Assembly (NCBI GenBank): GCA_038327685.1
Contig: JBBQLH010000095.1
Coordinates: forward strand, 1 to 16,398
From: DASQFQ01 sp038327685
GTDB taxonomy: Bacteria > Actinomycetota > Thermoleophilia > Solirubrobacterales > Solirubrobacteraceae
Length of the DNA: 16,398 bases
Direction: 5' to 3'
Shown: positions 1-6,641 of the stretch, piece after piece
Numbering within the stretch: the first letter of the stretch is position 1
Layout of the letters: every line of letters starts with the position of its first letter
The notes under the pieces: generated by a model
Databases searched by the model: none
What the model was told of the DNA's origin: nothing
Seen by the model: only the letters and a program-made list of their open reading frames with translations
Made by a program: the position numbers and the translations under genes

Positions 1-323
1 TTGGTGAGGACCATGGAGCGCCAGTGGTCGACATCGGACTCCAGGAAGCCGCGCGGGGCCCCGAAGCCCGCGTTGGCGAACACCACGTCCAGGCGGCCGT
101 ACGCGGCCAGCGCCTGCTCGACCATCGCCTGCTGGTCGTCCCACTCCGTCACGTCGCAGCGGACGACCAGCGCCTCGCCGAGCTCGCCGGCGAGCGCCTG
201 CAGCTTGTCCTCGCTGCGTGCGGCGAGCACGACGCGGTAGCCGGCCGCGTCCGCCGCCTTCGCCGTGGCGGCGCCTATGCCCGTCGACGCGCCGGTGATC
301 AGGAAGACCTTCGTATCGTTCAT
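1..323 (-). CDS. Short-chain dehydrogenase/reductase (SDR), 3' end cut by the window edge
   Basis: The minus strand reads MNDTKVFLITGASTGIG from the ATG at 323-321 and stays open to the window edge, giving about 107 codons. The classical SDR nucleotide-binding motif TGxxxGxG is present at residues 10-17 (TGASTGIG). The dinucleotide-site motif NAG follows in FANAGFG, and a CDVTEWD stretch matches the acidic loop seen after strand 3. The protein is therefore the Rossmann half of an NAD(P)-dependent oxidoreductase. The catalytic Tyr-x-x-x-Lys lies outside the window, so the substrate cannot be inferred. An alternative in-frame ATG at 332-330 adds MSR and would overlap the obgE start codon. The gene is divergent from obgE with no intergenic DNA. 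The rplU-rpmA genes usually found upstream of obgE are not adjacent here. Confidence 0.88.
   Translation of the reverse strand, partial: MNDTKVFLITGASTGIGAATAKAADAAGYRVVLAARSEDKLQALAGELGEALVVRCDVTEWDDQQAMVEQALAAYGRLDVVFANAGFGAPRGFLESDVDHWRSMVLT
314..319 (+). promoter_or_regulatory. Candidate -10 box (TATCGT) for obgE
   Basis: TATCGT fits TAnnnT and ends 11 nt before the obgE ATG at 331. It lies inside the first codons of the divergent SDR gene. I see no convincing -35 box and no Shine-Dalgarno sequence, so a leaderless or near-leaderless transcript is the likely reading. The assignment rests mainly on the same arrangement recurring at other genes in the window. Confidence 0.35.
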
Positions 324-330
324 GCGCGAC

Positions 331-1668
331 ATGCTCGCGGACAAGGCCCGCATCGAGGTGCGCGGTGGCGCGGGTGGCGACGGATCGGTGTCCTTCCGGC
401 GGGAGGCCCACGTCCCCAAGGGGGGCCCCGATGGCGGCGACGGCGGCCGCGGCGGCGACGTCGTGCTGCGCGTCGACGATTCGCTGCGCGACCTCCAGGC
501 CTTCCGCCGCCGCGTGCACTTCCGCGCCGAGCGCGGCGGCCACGGCGAGGGCGCCCAGCGCCACGGCGCCGACGGCGACGCCCTTGTCATCGGCGTGCCG
601 CCGGGGACGCAGATCGAACGCTGGGACGGCACGCGCTACGACCTCGTCGCACCCGGCCAGGAGGTCACGCTCGCCCGCGGGGGCATCGGCGGGCGCGGCA
701 ACAAGCGCTTCACGAGCGCCGTCCGCCAGGCGCCGCGGCTGGCCGAGAAGGGTCTCGAGGGGGAGGAGGGGGCGGTCGAGCTGCACCTCAAGCTGCTCGC
801 CGACGTCGGGCTCGTCGGGCTGCCCAACGCGGGCAAGTCGTCGCTGATCGCGCGACTCACGCGCGCGCACCCGAAGATCGCCGGCTATCCGTTCACGACC
901 CTCGAGCCGAACCTCGGGACGATCGAGGCCGCCGACCGCCAGCTCGTGATCGCCGACATCCCGGGGCTGATCGAGGGCGCGAGCGGCGGCGCCGGGCTCG
1001 GCCACGACTTCCTCGCGCACGTCGAGCGGACGCGCGTGCTCGTCCACGTGCTCGACCTCGAGCCCCTCGACGGCTCGGACCCGGTCGCCAACCACGCGGT
1101 GATCGAGCGCGAGCTCGCCGAGCACGATCCGCGGCTGGCCGAGCTGCCGCGCGTCCTCGCGCTCTCGAAGGCCGACCTGGTCGAGCCCGAGGGCGCCGAG
1201 GCCGCGGCCGAGGAGTGGCGCGAGCGCTTCCGCGCCGCCGCGTCCGCGGCGGGCGCCACGGAGTACGAGGAGGGCTTCACCCCGCCCGTGATCGTGACCT
1301 CCAGCGCCACGAGGCAGGGCCTCGACGAGCTCGAGCGCGAGCTGTTGCGCCGCGTCCCGGTCACCGAGCCCGTGACCGCCGCCGCCGGCGAGGACGAGCT
1401 GGCCGAGTACAAGGTGTTCCGCCCCACCGCAGGGCGCGAGTTCGAGGTCGAGCGCCTCCCCTCCGGCGCCTTCCGGGTCCGGGGCGAGCCCGTCGACCGC
1501 CTGATCGCCCGCCACGACATCGAGAACGAGGAGGCGCTGGTGCACGTCGAGCAGCGCCTCCACCGGCTCGGCGTGATCCGGGCGCTCGAGGACGCCGGTT
1601 TCACGCCCGGCGACGACGTCGAGATGGGCGGGGTCGTGTTCGAGCTCGACCCGGGCTCGCCGTTGTAG
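331..1668 (+). CDS. obgE: GTPase Obg/CgtA (ribosome assembly GTPase)
   Basis: This is a 445-aa Obg-family GTPase, which acts in the cytoplasm on 50S subunit maturation and stress signalling. The glycine-rich Obg fold fills roughly residues 1-155, with the family signature SFRREAHVPKGGPDGGDGG. The G domain follows: P-loop GLPNAGKS at 163-170, switch I around GYPFTTLEPNLG, and G3 DIPG at 209-212. The G4 motif reads SKAD at 279-282 instead of the usual NKxD, and G5 is SSA. A C-terminal OCT domain covers about 365-445 and ends in ELDPGSPL. I chose the ATG at 331 (MLADKARIEV) because Obg proteins start a few residues before this strand. ATG 322 is an in-frame alternative. No Shine-Dalgarno sequence is evident. 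A strong hairpin lies 74 nt after the stop. Confidence 0.96.
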   Translation: MLADKARIEVRGGAGGDGSVSFRREAHVPKGGPDGGDGGRGGDVVLRVDDSLRDLQAFRRRVHFRAERGGHGEGAQRHGADGDALVIGVPPGTQIERWDGTRYDLVAPGQEVTLARGGIGGRGNKRFTSAVRQAPRLAEKGLEGEEGAVELHLKLLADVGLVGLPNAGKSSLIARLTRAHPKIAGYPFTTLEPNLGTIEAADRQLVIADIPGLIEGASGGAGLGHDFLAHVERTRVLVHVLDLEPLDGSDPVANHAVIERELAEHDPRLAELPRVLALSKADLVEPEGAEAAAEEWRERFRAAASAAGATEYEEGFTPPVIVTSSATRQGLDELERELLRRVPVTEPVTAAAGEDELAEYKVFRPTAGREFEVERLPSGAFRVRGEPVDRLIARHDIENEEALVHVEQRLHRLGVIRALEDAGFTPGDDVEMGGVVFELDPGSPL

Positions 1669-1741
1669 GCGGTCGTTCGCGGCAGCGCCGGCGAAGGTCA
1701 ACGGCTGCTGGTGAGGAGGAGGGCTCGAGTGTGAGTGGCGG

Positions 1742-1788
1742 GGGTGTGCGGTGTTGGGTCTGACTATGCGACTCAACATCGCACACCC
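1742..1788 (+). terminator. Strong 19-bp hairpin downstream of obgE (putative terminator)
   Basis: The arms at 1742-1760 and 1770-1788 pair over 19 bp around a 9-nt loop. Both departures from perfect complementarity are G.U wobbles, so the RNA helix has no mismatch on the plus strand. There is no U-tract after it, so a classic intrinsic terminator is not assured. Alternatives are an mRNA-stabilising 3' structure or a protein-binding palindrome. It lies between obgE and the promoter of the next gene, which is where a terminator would be expected. Confidence 0.5.
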
Positions 1789-1865
1789 ATCCGAGCTGAC
1801 CGCCGCGGCAGCTCGCACCCTTTTCCTCAATGCGCAGTTGCTGTTCGCGCCGCAAGCGCGGCCGC

Positions 1866-1871
1866 TAGGCT
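1866..1871 (+). promoter_or_regulatory. Candidate -10 box (TAGGCT) for the DUF354-type gene
   Basis: TAGGCT fits TAnnnT and ends 8 nt before the CTG at 1880, where family alignment places the protein start. A weak TTCGCG at 1844-1849 sits 16 nt upstream as a possible -35. The spacing predicts transcription beginning at or next to the start codon. Confidence 0.4.
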
Positions 1872-1879
1872 CCGCTCCC

Positions 1880-2884
1880 CTGCGGATCTGGATCGACATG
1901 ACGGCGCCCGCGCACCCGGTCGTCTTCCGCCCGATCATCCGCCTCCTCCGCGAGGCAGGACACGAGGTGGAGGTGACGGCGCGCGACTACGCCCAGACGA
2001 TCCCGCTGCTCCAGCGGATGGGGATCGACCACGTCGCCGTGGGGCGCCACGGCGGGGCTTCGCGTGCGAACAAGGCGAAGGCGCTGGCGAGCCGGACCTG
2101 GAAGATGCGCCGCTTCGCCCGCGGGCGCTTCGACCTCGCGGTCGCGCACGGCTCCAACGACCTCGCGCTCGCCGCCGGCTCGCTGCGGATCCCCGCGGTC
2201 AACACGTTCGACTACGAGTTCGCCGTCCAGCAGCACAACATCGGCTGCCGGCTCGCGCGCCGCGTGATGACGCCGGACGCGATCCCGCCCGAGCGGCTCG
2301 AGCGCTTCGGCGTCGGGCCGGGCAAGCTCGTCCAGTACGCGGGGCTCAAGGAGGAGTACTACCTGTCGGACTTCGAGGCCGATCCGCGCGCCCTGGAGGA
2401 ACTCGGGGTCGATCGGCAGAAGATCGTCGTGATCGTGCGCCCGCCACCCGACGTCTCGCTGTATCACCGCAAGTCCAACCGCCTGTTCCCGCGCGTGCTC
2501 GAGCATCTGGGGCGCCGCGAGGACGTCACGGCGGTCGTGATCCCGCGCACGGAGGCCCAGCGCGAGCACGTCGTCGCACTCCAGCTACCGTCGGTGATCG
2601 TGCCCGCGCAGGCGGTCGACGCCCAGAGCCTGATCGCGCTCGCCGACCTCGTCGTCTCGGCCGGCGGGACGATGAACCGCGAGGCGGTCGCGCTCGGCAC
2701 CCCGGTCTACACGACCTACGGCGGGCGCCTCGGCGGTGTCGACGAGCACCTGATCCGCACCGGCCGGCTGCGCCCGCTGACCGACGAGCGCGCGATCGAG
2801 GTCGTCAAGCAGCGCGGTGAGCGCACGATCGCACGGCGCGATCCCGCCGTGCTGAGCGAGATGATCCTGGGAGCGGTCGCGTGA
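1880..2884 (+). CDS. DUF354-family glycosyltransferase-like protein
   Basis: The protein (334 aa from CTG 1880) matches the DUF354 family, proteins resembling GT-B glycosyltransferases. Visible signatures are IWIDMTAPAHPVVFRPII at the N-terminus, VTARDYAQT, GRHGG, AHGSNDLALAA, FDYEFAVQQHN and the C-terminal DLVVSAGGTMNREAVALG. The family usually begins MxIWID. Here that position is CTG, with a -10-like box 8 nt before it, so I take CTG as the start. Upstream in-frame starts (GTG 1751, ATG 1766) fall within a strong hairpin and add residues unlike the family. ATG 1898 would remove the first beta strand. The stop overlaps the next gene by 4 nt (GTGA). Its exact reaction is unknown. The neighbours suggest transfer or processing of a sugar for a cell-surface glycan. 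Confidence 0.82.
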   Translation: MRIWIDMTAPAHPVVFRPIIRLLREAGHEVEVTARDYAQTIPLLQRMGIDHVAVGRHGGASRANKAKALASRTWKMRRFARGRFDLAVAHGSNDLALAAGSLRIPAVNTFDYEFAVQQHNIGCRLARRVMTPDAIPPERLERFGVGPGKLVQYAGLKEEYYLSDFEADPRALEELGVDRQKIVVIVRPPPDVSLYHRKSNRLFPRVLEHLGRREDVTAVVIPRTEAQREHVVALQLPSVIVPAQAVDAQSLIALADLVVSAGGTMNREAVALGTPVYTTYGGRLGGVDEHLIRTGRLRPLTDERAIEVVKQRGERTIARRDPAVLSEMILGAVA

Positions 2885-3573
2885 GCCAGGCCGCCGCGAC
2901 CCCCACCATGTCCCAGACCGCCCACGAGACGCTGGTCGAGCGCTATGCGCGCATGGCCCACACCTTCCAGCCACGGCCCGTGGACCGCGTGCTGCGCGTG
3001 CTCGACCGCGTCCTCGCCGCCGTCGGCCTCGTCGTCACCTCGCCGCTGATGGCGCTGTGCGCGCTCGCGGTGCGCCTGAGCGGCAGTCGCGGGGTGCTCT
3101 ACCGCGGCGCTCGGGTCGGCCAGGGCGGCGCGATCTTCACCATGGTCAAGTTCCGCACGCTCAAGCCCGAGGCCGAGACGCGCCTCGGGCCGTTCTACGG
3201 CGAGCAGCTCACGCGCCTGACGGCCGGCGAGCAGACGCGCGTGGGCAGGGTCCTGCGCGCCACCAAGCTCGACGAGCTGCCGCAGCTGTGGAACGTGCTG
3301 CGCGGGGAGATGAGCATCGTCGGCCCGCGCCCGATCCGACCGCTGTTCTTCGAGGCGCTCGCGCAGGAGATCCCCGCCTACTGGCAGCGCCTCGTCGTGC
3401 CGCCCGGGATCACCGGCTTCGCCCAGCTGCGGCTGACGCGCGAGATGACGTGGGCGGAGAAGCTCGCCCACGACTTCGAGTACATCGCCGACCGCTCGCT
3501 GCGGCTCTACTTCGAGGTGGTCGCCTCGACCGCCTGGCTCGTGCTGTCGCGGCCGTTCCGGCCCGCGGACTGA
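2881..3573 (+). CDS. Bacterial sugar transferase (polyprenyl-phosphate phosphoglycosyl transferase)
   Basis: This 230-aa protein belongs to the WcaJ/PglC-type monotopic phosphoglycosyl transferase family, which moves a sugar-1-phosphate from a nucleotide sugar to undecaprenyl phosphate at the inner face of the membrane. A hydrophobic segment at about residues 38-62 matches the re-entrant membrane helix. KFRTL begins at residue 90. The catalytic Asp-Glu dyad lies in KLDELPQLWNVLRG (D131, E132), followed by MSIVGPRP (148-151 GPRP) and PPGITGF. All core catalytic elements are therefore present. Translation begins at GTG 2881 in a 4-nt overlap with the previous stop, implying coupling. ATG 2908 is an alternative. 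It lacks the large N-terminal multi-span domain of WcaJ, so it is the short form. The sugar specificity cannot be read from the sequence. Confidence 0.92.
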   Translation: MSQAAATPTMSQTAHETLVERYARMAHTFQPRPVDRVLRVLDRVLAAVGLVVTSPLMALCALAVRLSGSRGVLYRGARVGQGGAIFTMVKFRTLKPEAETRLGPFYGEQLTRLTAGEQTRVGRVLRATKLDELPQLWNVLRGEMSIVGPRPIRPLFFEALAQEIPAYWQRLVVPPGITGFAQLRLTREMTWAEKLAHDFEYIADRSLRLYFEVVASTAWLVLSRPFRPAD

Positions 3574-3574
3574 C

Positions 3575-5476
3575 ATGTGCGGCATCTGCGGCATCGTCCG
3601 CATCGACGGGCGGGCCGTCGACCCTCAGGTGCTCGGCGCGATGAGCGCCACGCTCGTGCACCGCGGGCCCGACAGCGGCGGCGAGGTGATCGACCGCGAG
3701 GCCGGGCTGGCCGCGCGCCGGCTCGCGATCATCGACCTCGAGGGCGGCGACCAGCCGATCGCGGGCGAGGACGGCCGCGTCGTGGTGGTCCAGAACGGCG
3801 AGATCTACAACCACGCCGAGCTGCGAGCCGAGCTCGAGCGCGCGGGGCACGTGTTCCGAACTCCTCACTCGGACACCGAGGTGCTCGTCCACCTCTACGA
3901 GGAGCACGGGCCGCGCTTCGCCGAGCGGCTGCGCGGGATGTTCGCCGTCGCGGTGTGGGACGGCGAGCGGCGGCGGCTCGTGCTCGCGCGCGACCGCTTC
4001 GGGATCAAGCCGCTGTACTACCGCGACGCGCCCGGCGAGCTCGCCTTCGCCTCCGAGCTCAAGGCGCTGCGACAGCTTCCCGGCCTGTCCCGCGAGCTCG
4101 ACCTCGACGCGCTCGAGGCCTTCCTCGCCTTCAACGCGATCCACGGCCCGCGCACGATCTTCCGCGAGGTGCGCAAGCTGCCGCCCGGCCACGTGCTCGT
4201 GCTCGAGGAGGGGCGGACGAGTCTGGAGCGCTACGCCTACGACCGGCCCGCGCCGGAGACCGCGCTGCGCGACGAGCCGTGGGAGGCGCTGGCGGGCGAG
4301 CTGCGCGAGCGGCTGCGCGACTCCGTGCGCGCGCACCTCGTCGCCGACGTCCCAGTCGGCGTGCTGCTCTCGGGCGGGATCGACTCCTCGGCGCTCGCGG
4401 CTCTGGCCGCCACCGAGAGCCCGGGCCGCGTCTCGACGTTCTCGATCGGCTTCGCGGAGCGCTCGTTCTCCGAGGTCGAGCTGGCGCGCACGATCGCGCG
4501 GCGCTACGGCACCGATCACCACGAGCTGGTCGTCGAGCCCGACGCCGCCGAACTGCTGCCGACCATCGCCGCCGCCTTCGACGAGCCGTTCGCCGACTCC
4601 TCGGCACTGCCGACCTACCTCGTCTCCGAGCTCGCCGCGCAGCACGTCAAGGTCGCGCTGTCCGGCGAGGGCGGCGACGAGCTGTTCGGCGGCTACGAGA
4701 CCTACGTCGCCGACCGGCTCGCGCTGCGCGGCGGCGGCGCCGCGCGGCTGCTGTCTCCGCTCGCCGAGCGGCTGCCGAGCGGCTCGGGCCGGGTGCCGCT
4801 CGACTACAGGCTCAAGCGCTTCACGCGCGCCGCGCACCTGCCGCCGCTCGAGCGCCACCACGGCTGGAAGGAGATCTTCTCGCCCGACGCGCGCGCGGAG
4901 CTGCTGCGGCCGGAGCGCCGCGGCACGGAGGACCCGCTCGACGTCTACCGCGCGCGCTGGGCCGAGAGCGAGGGCGCGGACACCCTCGCGCGGTGCCAGG
5001 ACGTCGATCGCGCGATCTACCTCGTCGACGACCTGCTGGTCAAGACGGACCGCATGAGCATGGCCCACTCGCTCGAGCTGCGCGTGCCGTTCCTCGACCC
5101 GGTCGTGGCGGAGCTCGCACTCGCGCTCCCGGTCGCCGCCCGCGTGCGCGGCTTCGCCAAGAAGCGGCTCCTGCGCTCGGCCGTCGAGCCGCTCGTCGGC
5201 CGCGAGATCGCCTGCGGGCGCAAGAAGGGCTTCTCGATCCCGGCCGCGGCCTGGCTGCGCGGCGAGCTCGAGCCGTTCTGCCGCGAGGTCCTGGGCGCGG
5301 AGCGCGTCCGCAGCCAGGGCTACCTCGAGCCCGCCGCGGTCACGCGGCTGATCGACGAGCACGTCGCGCGGCGCGAGGACCACTCGCGTCAGCTGTGGGG
5401 GCTGATGAGCTTCTCGCTCTGGCAGGACGGGCTGGAGGCGGACCGCGCGCCCGCCCCCGCACGCTCAGCGGCCTAA
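3575..5476 (+). CDS. asnB: Asparagine synthase (glutamine-hydrolysing) / AsnB-type amidotransferase
   Basis: The protein has 633 aa, a normal AsnB length. It begins MCGICGI, so Cys2 is the N-terminal nucleophile of the class II glutamine amidotransferase domain (about 1-210). Supporting motifs are HRGPDSGG, NGEIYNH and DRFGIKPLYY. The synthetase domain carries the ATP-pyrophosphatase loop SGGIDS at 266-271, SGEGGDELFGG at 363-373, and RVPFLD. It starts 1 nt after the sugar-transferase stop, so the three genes form one transcription unit. Family members make asparagine, but those inside polysaccharide loci often amidate a sugar carboxylate. The context makes that alternative reasonable, and sequence alone does not decide. 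Its TAA stop is also the first part of the proB -10 box. The symbol is by family. Confidence 0.92.
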   Translation: MCGICGIVRIDGRAVDPQVLGAMSATLVHRGPDSGGEVIDREAGLAARRLAIIDLEGGDQPIAGEDGRVVVVQNGEIYNHAELRAELERAGHVFRTPHSDTEVLVHLYEEHGPRFAERLRGMFAVAVWDGERRRLVLARDRFGIKPLYYRDAPGELAFASELKALRQLPGLSRELDLDALEAFLAFNAIHGPRTIFREVRKLPPGHVLVLEEGRTSLERYAYDRPAPETALRDEPWEALAGELRERLRDSVRAHLVADVPVGVLLSGGIDSSALAALAATESPGRVSTFSIGFAERSFSEVELARTIARRYGTDHHELVVEPDAAELLPTIAAAFDEPFADSSALPTYLVSELAAQHVKVALSGEGGDELFGGYETYVADRLALRGGGAARLLSPLAERLPSGSGRVPLDYRLKRFTRAAHLPPLERHHGWKEIFSPDARAELLRPERRGTEDPLDVYRARWAESEGADTLARCQDVDRAIYLVDDLLVKTDRMSMAHSLELRVPFLDPVVAELALALPVAARVRGFAKKRLLRSAVEPLVGREIACGRKKGFSIPAAAWLRGELEPFCREVLGAERVRSQGYLEPAAVTRLIDEHVARREDHSRQLWGLMSFSLWQDGLEADRAPAPARSAA

Positions 5477-5479
5477 CCT
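5474..5479 (+). promoter_or_regulatory. Candidate -10 box (TAACCT) for proB
   Basis: TAACCT fits TAnnnT and ends 10 nt before the proB ATG at 5490. Its first three bases are the asnB stop codon. The same hexamer occurs at leuS. A short inverted repeat (GCTCAG 5463-5468, CTGAGC 5478-5483) brackets it. There is no clear -35 and no Shine-Dalgarno sequence. Confidence 0.45.
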
Positions 5480-5489
5480 GAGCCGCGCC

Positions 5490-6584
5490 ATGCCCACCGC
5501 CGTCGTCAAGCTGGGGTCGTCCGTGGTCGCCGAGGCCTCGGGCGACCTGCGCGCCGGCGTCCTCGACCACATCTGCGACGAGGTGGCGACGCTGCACGGC
5601 GCGGGCGTCGACGTCGTCGTCGTCACCTCGGGTGCGATCGCGCGCGGCATGCGGCTGCTCGAGCTGCCGGTGCGCCCGCGTGCGATCGAGGACCTCCAGG
5701 CGGCGAGCGCGGTCGGCCAGGGCAAGCTCTACCGCGTCTACGACGAGCTGCTGCGCGACCGCGGGCTGACCTCCGCCCAGGTGCTGCTGACGTTCTTCGA
5801 CATGAGCGCGCGCACGCACTACGTCAACGCGCGGCGCACCCTGCGCAAGCTGCTCGACTGGCGGATCGTGCCGGTCATCAACGAGAACGACACCACCACC
5901 ACCGACGAGATCTCCTTCGGCGACAACGACTTCCTCGCCGCCCAGGTGGCGGTGCTCGTCGGCGCCGAGCTGCTCGTGCTGCTCACCGACACGGGCGGGC
6001 TCTACACCGCCGACCCGCGGCTGGACCCGACGGCGAGGCTCGTGGACGAGATCTCCGACCTCGAGGAGCTCGCCGGGCTCGAGATCGGCGCCGCGACGTC
6101 GCCCCTGGGCTCGGGCGGGATGCGCTCGAAGGTCGTGGCGGCCGAGATGGCCACCGCCGCCGGCATCGCCACCGTGATCGCCTCGGGCCTCGAGCCGGGC
6201 GTCATCGGGCGGGCCTGGGCGGGCGAGCCCGCGGGCACGCGCTTTCACCCGGGGCCCGCGCGCCATTCGAGCTTCAAGCTGTGGCTGAAGTACGCCAAGC
6301 CCTCGCACGGGACCCTGTGCGTCGATGCCGGCGCCGCGCGGGCGCTGCGCGAGGGCGGGACTTCGCTGCTGCCGGTCGGCATCGTCGACGTCGAGGGCTC
6401 CTTCGACGCCGGTGACGCCGTCGAGATCCGCGAAGCGGGCAGCGTGCCGATCGGCAAGGGGATCTGCAACTACTCCGCCGCGGAGCTGCGCCGCGTGATG
6501 GGCCGCAAGTCCGCCCAGGTACGCGAGGTGCTGCCGCGCGCGACCGAGGAAGCGGTGCACCGGGACTACTTCGTGCTGGCCTAG
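5490..6584 (+). CDS. proB: Glutamate 5-kinase
   Basis: The enzyme phosphorylates L-glutamate to gamma-glutamyl phosphate, the first step of proline synthesis. The 364-aa length fits a kinase plus a C-terminal PUA domain. The amino-acid kinase domain (about 1-255) shows VVKLGSS near the N-terminus, TSGAIARG, VINENDTT, FGDNDFLAA, LTDTGGLYTADPR and GSGGMRSK at 207-214. The PUA domain begins near LKYAKP and runs to the end. The third motif more commonly reads GTGGM in relatives, so Ser208 is a conservative change. ATG 5490 is the only good start and lies close behind a -10-like box. proA follows after 57 nt with its own promoter-like box, so the two need not be strictly co-transcribed. Confidence 0.96.
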   Translation: MPTAVVKLGSSVVAEASGDLRAGVLDHICDEVATLHGAGVDVVVVTSGAIARGMRLLELPVRPRAIEDLQAASAVGQGKLYRVYDELLRDRGLTSAQVLLTFFDMSARTHYVNARRTLRKLLDWRIVPVINENDTTTTDEISFGDNDFLAAQVAVLVGAELLVLLTDTGGLYTADPRLDPTARLVDEISDLEELAGLEIGAATSPLGSGGMRSKVVAAEMATAAGIATVIASGLEPGVIGRAWAGEPAGTRFHPGPARHSSFKLWLKYAKPSHGTLCVDAGAARALREGGTSLLPVGIVDVEGSFDAGDAVEIREAGSVPIGKGICNYSAAELRRVMGRKSAQVREVLPRATEEAVHRDYFVLA

Positions 6585-6628
6585 TGGGTCGCGGATTTCG
6601 GGTGAAACGTCGCGAGAGGGCCCACTAG
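6581..6628 (+). repeat. Nested inverted repeat filling the proB-proA gap
   Basis: CTAGTGGG at 6581-6588 is perfectly complementary to CCCACTAG at 6621-6628. Inside it, TCGCG (6589-6593) pairs with CGCGA (6611-6615), and TTTC (6596-6599) pairs with GAAA (6604-6607). The outer left arm contains the proB stop codon and the outer right arm runs into the proA -10 box. It could be an RNA terminator or attenuator, or a DNA operator. The sequence does not separate these possibilities. Confidence 0.5.
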
Positions 6629-6631
6629 ACT
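6626..6631 (+). promoter_or_regulatory. Candidate -10 box (TAGACT) for proA
   Basis: TAGACT fits TAnnnT and ends 10 nt before the proA ATG at 6642. A possible -35 (GTGAAA, 6602-6607, 4 of 6 matches to TTGACA) lies 18 nt upstream. The first three bases of the box belong to the right arm of the surrounding inverted repeat. Confidence 0.5.
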
Positions 6632-6641
6632 GGCTCTGCGT

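Noticed and set aside
24..1763. A 579-codon plus-strand frame over obgE
   Set aside because: It is a shifted frame of obgE with Arg/Pro-rich text. The obgE frame carries all the family motifs.
3410..5383. A 657-codon minus-strand frame opposite asnB
   Set aside because: It is antisense to a complete AsnB with catalytic motifs and has no recognisable domain.
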